Both the position numbers and the translations under genes were made by a program. Shown piece after piece: positions 33,009 through 43,452 of a stretch of DNA of 64,000 nt. This stretch comes from Filobasidium wieringae (Eukaryota > Basidiomycota > Tremellomycetes > Filobasidiales > Filobasidiaceae), in the NCBI GenBank assembly GCA_001600055.1, contig BCIV01000005.1:498464-562463 (forward strand), in the 5' to 3' direction. The notes below the pieces were generated by a model, which made no database searches, was not told where the DNA came from, and worked only from the letters and a program-made list of their open reading frames with translations. Position 1 is the stretch's first letter, and the number at the start of each line of letters is the position of its first letter.

Positions 33009-34251
33009 TCATAATGAACGGACTATTGCATAAATCGTCACGAGATGGACCTTTCTAGTTCCTGGGATGACGACGATCTCCTCGCCTTGAGCAAGCAGGC
33101 AGGCCAAAGAGAGCTGAGCGGGGGTGCACCCTGGCTTCTCAGCTAGAGCAGTGAATATGTTGACCAATCTCAAATTCTTAGGGAAGTCCTGTATCAAAGG
33201 TACGATCAGCTTTCATTACCAAGCCGATGCTTATGAAAATCAGACAGACGCACATCTTCATTGAATCGAGGGAAATTCTTCAAAACCTCTCCGTGCGCGT
33301 AATCATGGTGACTCTTATACTGGCCAGTAGCCAACCCCTTGCTCAGGGGTCCGTAGCATACCACCGCAACTCCCAATTCTTTCGCGGTCGCGAGCAAATT
33401 GACCTGAGGGGATTCGACCTCCGTACAGAAGGGAGAGTCTGTCCAGCCCGTATAGAAGAGTCAAGCTGGGTCGGACGCGCGAGACGGGAGAAAAGAGAGC
33501 TTACATTCGACTTGAATCGCGTCGATGTGATGAACCGCACAAGCTCGGCGGAGGGTGGTGGCTGAGACCTCGGACAATCCGATGTGTTTGGTCTTTCCTT
33601 GTCTGGAATGGCAACAGGTTGATTCAGATGCTAAAAGCAGTCAGAACGGAGGCGGACTTACTTCTGAGGCTCTTTCAAGGCAGTGATGTTGTGCTCAATG
33701 GGGGTCTTTCCGTCGACTCGGTGGCTGTCGTCGAGGACATCGCTCGTCAAGGTATCAATTGGAATGCAAAAACTCTACCATTTTAGGCAACGTGCCAGTA
33801 GACGAGGTCGACACGATCAACACCGAGCCTCTTCAAACTCTTTTTCATCGCCTCTAAAGCATACCCAGGAGTAGAGTTGACGGTCATTCCCAAAGTAGGT
33901 GATATGGACAATGCGAACTTCTTCGCAACGAAGAGCTTGGATCGAGTGTTGGGGCGAGCCTTGAGGTTTGCTTCGATCTGATGGCGATATGATATCGCAG
34001 AGTATCAGCTCTTGCTCGCGCGAGCTAGATATGTTGGCCTGTATGAAACTCGCGATGTCCTCAGAAGGACCATAAGCATTGGTCGTATCGATCATAGCTA
34101 CGCCGTTGGTGAAGACCGCATCGAGCAGGTCGAACTCTTCTTCCTGACGAATAGGATTCTTGATAAAACGATCCTGATTGAGACCCATCGCTCCGTAGCC
34201 GATGGCAGGGAGTGAAATTCCGTTTTTGCCTAGTTTATGGGAAGGGATCAT
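33009..34251 (-). CDS. Aldo-keto reductase with shortened C-terminus and GC-AG introns
   Basis: Six exons are proposed: 34251-34039, 33977-33796, 33724-33662, 33602-33505, 33438-33254 and 33188-33009 (306 aa). Family motifs are clear: [27 protein letters not shown] (Asp and Tyr), KLFVAKKF (Lys), [10 protein letters not shown] (His), [23 protein letters not shown], and a final IPGTRK. Two introns lack a usable GT donor. The best joins use GC: CAG|GCCAAC and CTG|GCACGT, the latter close to the GC-AG consensus GCAAGT. After IPGTRK, where relatives continue about 45 residues with the cofactor-binding tail, the frame stops after 13 residues, next to the amidase 3' end. It may be a working short form or a decaying gene. 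A longer N-terminus from 34341 is possible. Confidence 0.7.
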
Positions 34252-34549
34252 CTTGCTGCTCGAAGATTCACGGGATTTGGTTAGAGTATTATTTGTAGTG
34301 AAAGTTGTAACATGATGTTGTGTTTCAAACCCGAGCCCCACTTGCGGCTTTTATAACAATTCACGTTTGATCAGCTCCGTTCGACACGAAACAAAAGAAC
34401 GGTTGGTTCCGGCGTGGCAGTCTCAAAATACACAAACGCGTATTCGTCGTCTCGGCAGGTATGGGTAACATGATCCTTAAGGTGCGGTATGCAGTGTCCC
34501 TCTTTTAGCAGTATTCAAGAACCCTCGGGGTACCATCAACGTTCATCTC

Positions 34550-35878
34550 TTACAAAGTCAACCCATCCAGAGCGATAACAGTCTCATCCACCTCCACCCG
34601 CATTCCCTTAGCACCCTTGACGTTCTCCCACCGCCGACTCATCTCCCTCATCAACTCTCCATGACTCTTCCTTGGCATCTCCGCTTTGACTCGTTTCATG
34701 TTCTCCTTGAGGAAAGTCTGGAAGGGGGTTGATTTTTGTTGAAATAAGGGGAGAAGGGGGGATTTACATTTCCCGCATCTGTGTTTCTCCGGGTCAATCG
34801 CTATTGGGCGAGGTAGAGGTTGATAAGGAGATCGAGAGTGTCAGAAAGGTTTCTGCCATGGAGAACCACAGGGCCGGCTTACATTTGGAATGTCGTCGAT
34901 AAACAACCCCGCAATCCTCCTTCACGCATCTCCACTCATACTTGTACTCGATGACATAATTATGCGTCGTCTATCATTCGCAATAGATCGAGTCAGAAAT
35001 ATAATGAATAAAAATTCTTGAAGAATAGCTTACGGTGACTTCTATATCAGGCCGAGCTTGCATCACTTTCCGTCCCCATGCTTTGAACGTCTTCCCATGT
35101 GGGCCCTCTTTAGCTTTGCTTATAAGCCAGACTGCTAGATGACACATTTCATGTGCTACCGTCGCGTTCAGTCGATCTACACATAGCAATTTCGTAGATT
35201 TAGTTAGATTCAATATATAGAGATCAGAAAAGGTGAGATGAGATCCGTACCTTCATCCTCGATAACCTTCTCGGCCAATTCGATCTTACATCCCTTCTGA
35301 CTGGCTCTGCCTGCAGTAGTCAACAACCGACTTGACCAGACCACATTGACCTCGAGCTTATTCTCGAAGACTGATCGGTTCAATTCGTTGACGAGTGAAT
35401 CGACGAGGATATGTTTATCTTTCTGCCATGATCTCGATCTCGGTGTCCTGCTTGAAGGTTTAGAAGGTGTATGAGCTGGAGGATGTTTAGGTCGAGGTCT
35501 GGGGATAGGTATTCGGAGATTATCTTCATCATCATCAGAAGACAACTCGATTATCTCAGGTCGTCTTCCCACTTTTCCTGGAGGTGACCAAATAAGAATG
35601 GCCTCGGTACCGGACACGGAACCGTCAGAGATGTCGGAATCGGGTACGATGAATTCTTTCAAGCTTCCTATCGATTCATCAGAATCGGAAGATCTCTCTT
35701 CTTCACTGAGGAAGTACTTGGTAGGCTTTAGTGTCGTGGTCTTTGGTAGGGTGTAGGAAGGACCTGCTTCTGGCTGTTCATCGTCTTCGTCCGAGGTATA
35801 GATGACTCGTTTTTTTGGCAGAACGAATGAGGATTCTATCCGAGAGGAAACGGGGGAAGGCGGTTGAGAGTTCACCAT
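34550..35878 (-). CDS. SprT-like (GCNA/ACRC-type) metalloprotease
   Basis: Four exons (35878-35251, 35176-35034, 34970-34883, 34800-34550) encode 369 aa. The N-terminal 150 residues are acidic and disordered, with a likely SUMO-interacting motif, EIIELSSDDDED at about 109-119, and a second hydrophobic-acidic stretch (FIVPDSDISD). The SprT domain has VAHEMCHLAVW (HExxH zinc site, His218/Glu219/His222) and a third ligand region near GPHGKTFKAWG. A Cys4 zinc ribbon follows (RCVKEDCG, HRCGKC) and a tail with TPFQTFLKENMKRVK. By family knowledge GCNA/Spartan/Wss1 proteins cut DNA-protein crosslinks, guided by SUMO. An apparent intron after HRCGKC is rejected because the unspliced frame keeps a conserved segment. 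It acts in the nucleus. Confidence 0.88.
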
Positions 35879-36587
35879 GCTATGATGTATAATGATACGA
35901 TATCAGTCGGGGGCAAGCCTTTGCTTAGTAAAGGGTATAGTGAAAGATCAAACGTATCGAAACGATGTTGATGTTGTTCAGGTTATCAGGTTTGTTTATT
36001 TTGTGTTGTCATTTGTTACGGAAGACACGGCGGAAGCGGATATCAGGACAATAATATGTCCGTTTCGGGTAAACCTTGCAATTAGTCCGTCTGAGCGACT
36101 GACAAGATGAAACATGGGAGTGCTTGAGGAGGGAGACAAGGGAAAGCACATGCGAGTTTTGTAGGTCAGTACAGCTGAAGCCATACCTTTCCGATCCGGC
36201 GGTTGGTAGCCGGATCCGGGTGGAAACAAATCATCAGCTTCCGCGTGTTCGAAACTGCTGGATCAAACGTCTCCTACCGGTACAATTCGAGATGCTACCG
36301 CTGTGCAGCTTGCTGGTGCAGTGACGCTCATGGATTTGAGAGGGAACGGATCGGGAGCAGAGAACGCTGAGCCTATGTGGATCTGCTGTTCCAAGGAAAG
36401 AACAGGTATCGGGCATGAGTACATCTCTGCAGCTTTCCGAAAGTGCAATCACATCACGTGATGATACCGCACGTGATGACCCCGTGCGAGCCCGTGTCGA
36501 CCCCGTGTCGACCTCGTGTCACCGCGTGACTGACACTTCCATAACAAACACTCTCTTACAAACACGTCATCATCTCATTCAACCCGA
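35879..36587. promoter_or_regulatory. Divergent intergenic region with paired CACGTG sites
   Basis: About 700 bases between the protease and the next gene, which point away from each other. Two CACGTG cores lie at 36455-36460 and 36470-36475, the first inside the full palindrome TCACGTGA; these are bHLH (Cbf1/Pho4-type) sites by established knowledge. Downstream is a GTG-rich run with three CCCGTG units. Confidence 0.55.
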
Positions 36588-37434
36588 ATGTTGATAACAT
36601 CGAGAGGTCCTCGCACAAGTTCACCCCTGGCTTCCCAACTGGAGGATTTACTGCAAGCTGCTAATCTTGTTAGCAAGAAGGCAGAAGTCACCGCAAATGA
36701 CGCAGTTCATATCATGCTGTCGTCAGAGCCGATATCTCTTCTGGTACGTAATCATGATATACGAACCTTGATACATATCGACTGACTTTCTCGTCCGTTA
36801 GTAGGGCGATGATGAACTACTTCTGAGAATCCAGTTCCGAGGCAATAGCACGTCCCTAAACCTCATGAATTTCGCTGAGAGAGTTGCAGAAGCCACCACA
36901 GTTCATCCGAAGTACTCGTTAGTCAAGAGCAACTGTTTCAATTCGAGCCGCGCCCTCGGGTTGCACCTTGCGGCTCAGTGTCTTGACGACAATACGGCAG
37001 ACGTTGAATGCATTGGCTATGATCGGAGACTGAAGCCTGTCACGTCAGCAGCTGGATTCGATTGCTTCCGACAGGCCTATGGTGCCGGAGGAGTCCCAAA
37101 GGCTTTGGGTCTCGTTGGTGGTCTGTTCGGGTTTGTGGGTGCTGCTGCCCATACCGGTCACTTGTCAGCCTCGTTGATGTGCGGTACAGCGTTTGGAGGG
37201 TTGGCGTACGAGATAGGATCAAGGCGGATCATGCACCTCCAAACGGAGTTCGTCAAGGCTTGCGACCTGGTCGTCGATCACCTTGATGATGTCTTCAAGC
37301 CTGATAAGAAGGGACGAGTGACACCACATCCTTCCGGTCTTTCGCCGGCATCCGCCAATGAGACGGAGTCGAAGGTTCCTCCCGATCGGTTTACCTATCG
37401 TTCGGAGGCAAACAGTCGACGAGCGATGGGTTGA
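36588..37434 (+). CDS. Hypothetical protein with glycine-rich hydrophobic hairpin
   Basis: Two exons, 36588-36743 and 36805-37434, encode 261 aa. I do not recognise it with confidence. A segment YSLVKSNCFNSSRALGLHL resembles the Asn-Cys turn of papain-fold (NlpC/P60-, LRAT- or PPPDE-like) proteins, but no matching His block is clear. Downstream, two glycine-rich hydrophobic stretches (KALGLVGGLFGFVGAAAH and SASLMCGTAFGGLAYEIG) could form a membrane hairpin. The tail is polar. The paired CACGTG sites upstream may control it. Function is unknown. Confidence 0.65.
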
Positions 37435-38251
37435 TTGCATAGCTGGGCCTCGCAAGTTCTCGTGATACGAAAGACGTAGGATAGAGACGGCACCAACCTC
37501 TATCTTCTCCTTTCTTCACCCTTGAGCGGCTAGCAGCAAGAATCATCCATACGGGATAGGCCTCCACCACCTCCCAAACCTCCGTGAGATGTATAGTAGT
37601 GTTGACTGGGTTTGACCTTAAGGTTGTATTCGTACGGACTGCCGAAACATGATTTACGCAAAAACATTATACCCTTTGTGAAAAGATCAGGTAGAATTGC
37701 GATCGACTTGATGTCTCTTCATGCCGAGCGTTCAAATCACTTCAAGCCGGTAAGTACTTCTTGATCGAAGAACTACTCTGCTGCAATTCGACCGAAGTCC
37801 GTGAGACGCCAAGAGTCGTAAAGGAAAAGAACAAGATTGCCCTCGGATAGTATTCACAGATGTGACTGATTGATGCTATCTTTGAGAAAAGCAGGTCAGG
37901 GATTAAACTACTAGAGAAGTTATCCGGAGGAGCCAGGTTTGGAGTGATGGAAGCAATGGATCGATTGATGGTTCGATCGAATGTGATTGTCTATAACTGG
38001 AATATGGAATGCTCTGTTTCAGCTGACACGCGGATGTTTCAGTGGAAGGTCGGTCAACGGTTGGAATTATGCTTGGTCGACGGTTGGTCGACGGTCGGCC
38101 TACCGCGCGGAATCGTAAGAGCAATGTAATCGAACGATGACGTGTCAATGATAATATGTACTTACTCATCTCGACTCGCATTCATCGACCTCGACAACTT
38201 CGAATCCACTTCAACGTTCGACGTTCATTCCACAATCACACATACACAGAT
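37435..38251. other. Intergenic region, 0.8 kb
   Basis: Between two plus-strand genes. A short direct repeat GTCGACGGTTGGTCGACGG near 38077-38095 and a stretch of GATCGATTGATGGTTCGATCG (about 37959-37979) are visible; no gene is supported. Confidence 0.4.
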
Positions 38252-39611
38252 ATGCCTCGTCTACAGATCCTACAGTAGGCCTTCTTTCTTATCTTCCCAA
38301 CGAGCACAATTTTGACTCCCCTCTGATCCCTCGTCTTGCTTCTTCCTGGAGACACAAGTCCTATCATCCTTACTTGGAGAAGAACAAAGATCGAGTTCGG
38401 AAGGATGAAGAACGTGCAGCGATACTGGAAGCGGAGGAGGAGAAGGATTTGTTGGATATCGTTCGTAGTTTCATCTCTGTATCCCAGGGAGAAGTTACCG
38501 CTAAGACCTGAAATTGAAATAGGATCAAGCGGCTCGTTTGAATCTCCTCCGATCACAATCGACCTCCCAACCCTCGTCTGGCTCTTCGTCCTCACTTATG
38601 CCCTCAGCTCCCTCGAAACTCCTCACTCAGCATCGCAAGACGCAAACGCACGGGGATAGGGAGCAATCCATCCGTCTCGACGCTCGAAAAGAGAAGGCTA
38701 AATTAGAATTCGATTGGCCTGATGTAGAGAAGAAGAAGAGGGAGAAGGCTGCTCTCAAGGAAGCCGCTGAGAGGGAGAGAAAAGGGAAAGGGAAGGAGGA
38801 TCAAGTTTATTTAGGAGAAGAAGGGAGACATATCAATTTCTGGGCCGGTTTGGAGGGTGAAGTACGTCCCTTCTCTCCTTTTCTACACCACACATGTCAT
38901 ATACTGATTACCCAACTCGGTGTAGACATCCCTTCTCCCCGCAACCCGACCGAAACCGAAACAAACTCCAGATCAAATCCAATCGGACGATCCGACGACG
39001 ATGTACCTCCATAGACCTGAGAGGGAGACGAAACCTTGGTACACTGATCCTTCCTTACGACGGTACGAGGAACGGGATACGGGGGAAGACGCCGAGCGAC
39101 GGAGACTCAAGCGAGAGTGAGTCCATCTCCTAAATCCTCTGGGATTGTTGCGGGACCGATGAGCTAGACTGAACGGTCTCGACTTTATGCGTGTTATAGG
39201 AGAAAAGAAGCCTCATCTAAATCACGTGCAGATCCTTTCAATCTGATCCAATCCGTTCTCTCTCAATCCCAAAAACCCACCATCCCCCCTCCATCTCGTT
39301 CTCAATCCCATTTTCACCCCCGCCCTTCCAATCCCAACCCTAGCACAACAACTCCCGACCCCACAACCCTCCGTCTCTCAAGAGAATCAACCGAACGAAC
39401 CCGCGCCCTAGCCCTGATCGCCGAAACGCAGAGGAAAACCCAATCTTCCTCCGTCTCCAGTGCGATCGGTTCGGCGGGGGAGGAGAAATCTTATGGGAAT
39501 CTGTATAATGCGAGGGAAGTGGGGGAGGCGAGGAGGAGGAGGGAGGCGGTTAGGTCTTGGGTTGGCGGGGCCGGGGAGGGGAGGAGAGGAGGGAGGTATT
39601 GGGAGGTTTGA
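38252..39611 (+). CDS. LENG1-like protein with N-terminal CIR domain
   Basis: Five exons, 38252-38274, 38352-38460, 38523-38861, 38926-39116 and 39200-39611, encode 357 aa. The start, MPRLQILQHKSYHPYLEKN then RVRKDEERAAILEAEEEK, is the CIR-N domain shared by leukocyte-receptor-cluster member 1 and spliceosomal Cwc25. LNLLRSQS and GRHINFWAGLEGE match the later LENG1 motif, so LENG1 fits better than Cwc25. The middle is Lys/Glu-rich and helical, and the C-terminal third is disordered then Arg/Gly-rich. By family knowledge LENG1 associates with the catalytic spliceosome, so a nuclear RNA-splicing role is likely. The first exon is only 23 nt and is placed by the phase of the conserved start. Confidence 0.8.
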
Positions 39612-41266
39612 TCGGGAGGGTCAGGTCCTGGGGGTTGGAGTGGGTTAAGTTTAGACGATTTGGGTAACGAGGTGAAGAGATCGAGTCGGGTTAGGGTTCG
39701 AATTACGCCCTTTCGATTGCGAACCGCAAGCGAATCAACACCTGGATTGACATGAGAACGTACGGTTCGACATCGCCGGGGACATCGACCAGATCACTCC
39801 AAAGCTTAAAAACCGTTACTGCCTCCAGAAACGGCTATACGAACGAGACCAGGAGCCCACGCTACCGCTGATCCGCCCGAAGCGAATCGAGGGGATCATT
39901 GCTAAGACTCTCAAACACCGTTGGAAGCTTCCGATTCCATGAGTTTGGTTCCTCCTCGTCTACATTGCACCGAGGGATCGAGCTGAGCGCAAATGCACGA
40001 CTGTCTAGAAGGTCGAGAAGAATGTTATGTTGAACCATTATCTCGGTCGGACTATAGGAACTGATCTTCCTGGACAGCTGCGGTAACTGCTGAGGAAGAG
40101 CATAATGGACGAATACTCTGACTTACCGAAACGCAGTGTTCTTCTGGTAACCACAAGGCCTAGACGCTACTATGCACGCTAGAGGTCAAGCATCTTTGGG
40201 GAAGTTATGGCTTGTAGAGCGGCTTTGGAGATCGCACACCAAGATTTGCTTGACACAACCAACCAAGATATAAACGGCAGCCAATATTATCAGGGTTTGT
40301 GTCGGCACAGGAGCCCGCATTGATGGAAGATATCCTCGTAGCAAACAATGTGTTCCTTGCTTGTTGTTGGTAGACCGATCGAATACGATATGGCCGCTAT
40401 GGGCGAGGTTGAACATAGGCTGGTTGAACAGACTTGAGAGATCAGGACCATGTTGGGTCTTGCTGTCAATAACCTGGCTTTACACTTGGCTTGAAAGGAG
40501 GATGTCTTAAGCGCCGCATCCTTATCGAGAAGTCGCACATCCTACTCGGAGAATCCGATCAAACCTTCGTTCTAGTCGGCCTGAAGAGAGTGTGTATCTC
40601 GCCGAGTGGAGAAGATCACACCAGGACCCTCTCGGCCACACAATATAACTGCATCTCATGCTCTTTCCGTCTCACTCCAAGTTACAGCCTTTGCCCATCA
40701 TGAGTTTGAAGAACTGGGATAGACTCAACCACCCTGCTAATATCCATACCTTTATCGAAGATCGACTGGATGAGTTGGGTGAACACTATGGGATGAGGTT
40801 GTGTAATGATAGAGCGAGATGATGATCATGGATCTCAGTTGTAATGACCGGGCAGTCACGGAAGGCGTGTATCATGGGAAAATGATGTGGGCACACAAGA
40901 GCAATACCCCTGCCGCCCAAAGTTGTACCTCCACAAACAGTCATGGAACACAAACAATTATGATCATAACGATAACATGCAACAATGCGTAATACTAATC
41001 AACCCGAGAACCCCGATCCGAGTCCCCGTTGAAAAATAGAGGGGACTGGCCGGGGAACGGAAACACAAGTAGACAAGGGGAGGACAACAGGACGAGGTAT
41101 CTACGAAGAAAAAAGAGCAAGCGAATACCAAGCGAGAGAAATTGAAGTGGGGTATACAACGTGTATATGCAGTGAGGTCGGAATGAGCCGTCTGGCCTTT
41201 GATTTGGGTGGCGAGACCGACCCTGGTAGGTGGTGCGATGAGATGAATTGAACGAGTTTAGTCGAA
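39612..41266. other. Intergenic region, 1.65 kb
   Basis: The largest gap in this half. An open frame at about 39763-39942 (plus) reads DIAGDIDQITPKLKNRYCL and continues for 60 codons without ATG, preceded by a stop; it may be an exon or gene remnant. A minus-strand frame at 40186-40538 has no recognisable features. I see no tRNA or transposon ends. Confidence 0.35.
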
Positions 41267-42774
41267 TCAGATCTATATACGAGAAACGATCAGCACTCAT
41301 TTGAGCGGTTAGTGGACGAACGGAGGAGACTCACTAGACTCAATTCCAACGTCCAAACCCTCCTAGCCCATACTTTTACGGGTACCATTTCCTTTTCCCC
41401 CTCCCTCAAAGGTATTTGAACCTCGATCCCGTCCCACCAACATTTCCTCTATTCTCGCGGGTCGACGTGAGTGAGCAGGGACGATGAAGAGAAGTAACAA
41501 CGGACGGGGGGGACTCACAGCGGGTTTCCTCCAGAATAACAACAATTTCTGAGCCGTCCCCATCTGACCCTGATCGACCGTCACGTAAGCGTCTTCATCC
41601 GCATCCTCGTTGACGCCCTTTTCATCCACGCTCTCCTCGTCCCTGCTCTGATCGTCCCGATCGAGACTCTGCTTGCGGTTGGGAGCGGGATGATGAGTGA
41701 TTCCCGTTTTGAGCAGGACGAGGGCGATGGAACTGATCACGGTTCGGGTGGGTTCGAGGGACCGATAACCCCAGGTATCATCCCTCGTGAATCCCCTAGA
41801 CGTTCAAAAAACATCGATCAGCCTGGCGGTCCCGAGAACGAAGCAAGAATCTGTGATACTCACGACATACAAAGCATATCGATCAAATGCTGTTCCGCCA
41901 AGTTCCCCTCCTTACTGACATTCCTCTGCAGGGCCTCAAAGACCATTCCTCGTTCGTAAAGCGCCTTCCCCACCTCCTTTTTCACCCTCAACATCTGAGC
42001 GTTAGGTTTCCCCGTCCCCGGATCGGGGTGAGCTATCTTCCCTAGCGCCGAAGGTGGGTTGGTGGAAGGGATGATGGGGAAATATTCCAGTTCTTCTCTG
42101 AGGACGATTATCGGTTGTCGAGCGACGAGAGGGTTCTCGCCCGGTCCAGCGGGATAATCTCCATTTTGATCGCCGTATTGAGAGAAATGGCTTCCAGAGG
42201 AGTTAGGATTGAGGTGTTGTTGGGCTTGATAGAGACCTGGAGGACCGCCGGGGGAACCGTAGAAGCGGGAATGGGCTTGGGACCAGAAGGAAAGGATGTA
42301 TTGGAATGATTCTGGGTCGTACTGCGTGATGCGTGGTTTGTAGGTCGATCGGGGTGGGTGGAAAGTGATATTCATGAAGGGAGCGAGTGGGGTGACAAGA
42401 AGATGGATGAATCAGTAAGGATTGATATGGAAAGGACGTTGTCCGAAACTCACATCAACAGGGTACAATCCTCCTTCCTCCTCGTCCTCGCTTTCCTCCC
42501 CCATCCAACCCATCTGCGCTCGATTCAAGATCAGACCATTAGGAAAGAGACAGAGCAAGACGCTCTCTGGGAGGTTCAACAAGGTCTCCCTGTCGACGGT
42601 GAACCGTTGACCCCGCATATCGAGGTTCAGACGGGAGAGGAGTTGTTGTTGTTGTTGTTGCTGTCCGCCATGACCAGAATGGTACGAAGGTGGGTAGGAA
42701 TCGGGGACGGAGGTGATCGGGGATGAAGAGGGGGCGACGGAGGTGATTGGGTTGGAGGACTGTTGGATTGCCAT
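41267..42774 (-). CDS. WHI2: Whi2-like BTB/KCTD-type stress regulator
   Basis: Five exons (42774-42454, 42321-41864, 41795-41519, 41448-41335, 41272-41267) encode 391 aa. After a Ser/Pro-rich start and seven Gln, the BTB-like core begins LNLDMRGQRFTVDRETLLNLPESVLLCLFPNGLIL, then YPVDYDPESFQYILSFW, LREELEYFPI, MLCMSGFTRDDTWGYRSLEP, KLLLFWRKPARKCWWDG and VWARRVWTLELSLI. This order matches Whi2, the fungal relative of KCTD proteins, which by established work in yeasts restrains TORC1 when amino acids are low and acts in stress responses. The 132-nt first intron joins exactly at the VD/YDP element. The last exon carries two codons. A start farther upstream in the same frame (43065) is possible but lacks conserved sequence. 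Confidence 0.88.
42645..42665 (-). repeat. CAA/CAG polyglutamine run
   Basis: Seven Gln codons near the Whi2 N-terminus, encoded by an almost pure trinucleotide run that may vary in length between strains. Confidence 0.7.
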
Positions 42775-43452
42775 CTCTGATTCGAGGACGAGGTGGTAAG
42801 AAGGGGAGGAAAGGAGGGGGGGAAGATGAGGAGAAGAAGGGATCGGCCTAGAACTACGTGTAGTGGACGTAGAGAGACGGGGTTTGGCCCTGGATGTAGA
42901 TGCTGTCTCTACGGTCCTCGCTGTGAGTGCTGCGATGTTCTGGAGAGTATTCCCGAGTGAAAACGATGTGATCAAGTGAAAATCGAGTGATTTGATTCGT
43001 TTCTGTTGCGATTTCTCGACGTTTGAATTGATTGTTGACGCGTCAAATCGGAATGAAACATCCAAATCTCTCTCTCAAACAGCTTCAACTTCGTTCTCCT
43101 ATATCGACCACAACCACACTCCACATCGTCCAACTGACCATCCCATCGCATTCCCCATCCACTATTTGCCCTGTTGCCCGAAAACAGCGATCGATTCGCG
43201 CCCCTGACACCCTCCCAAGCTCCCGTTCACCAGACCATCAAGCTGGATCGCTATACTCATCGCCAACAATCCCCCTCCTGGGCCGTATCCCGGACCACCT
43301 CATCCACCTCCAGTAGTCTCCTCAGTCATGCCACTGGATCAGCCTCTCATCCTCTGACCAGCTCAACCGCAAGGACAAGCCAAGAGGAGGAGAAATCAAG
43401 ACGAAAATCCACCGGAACTTCCCCCCGTCTGACTCGTTGGAAATTACACCTC
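42775..43452. promoter_or_regulatory. Divergent promoter of WHI2 and GT31 gene
   Basis: The two genes point away from each other. The stretch from 43134 to 43452 is open in the glycosyltransferase frame but has no ATG; it is Ser/Thr-rich if translated and may be a 5' leader or part of an exon with an unseen upstream start. Confidence 0.4.

Noticed and set aside
33725..33791. GT-AC intron in the aldo-keto reductase
   Set aside because: It would give VYWHRVD but needs a non-standard AC end; a GC-AG intron with a near-consensus GCACGT donor is simpler.
34750..34800. Possible intron GTAAAT...TTCCAG in the SprT-like gene
   Set aside because: Splicing shifts the frame, while reading through keeps the zinc-ribbon Cys and the family segment TPFQTFLKENM.
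39680..39760. tRNA-like GGTTCGAAT box
   Set aside because: The B-box match is incomplete and there is no A box or cloverleaf around it.
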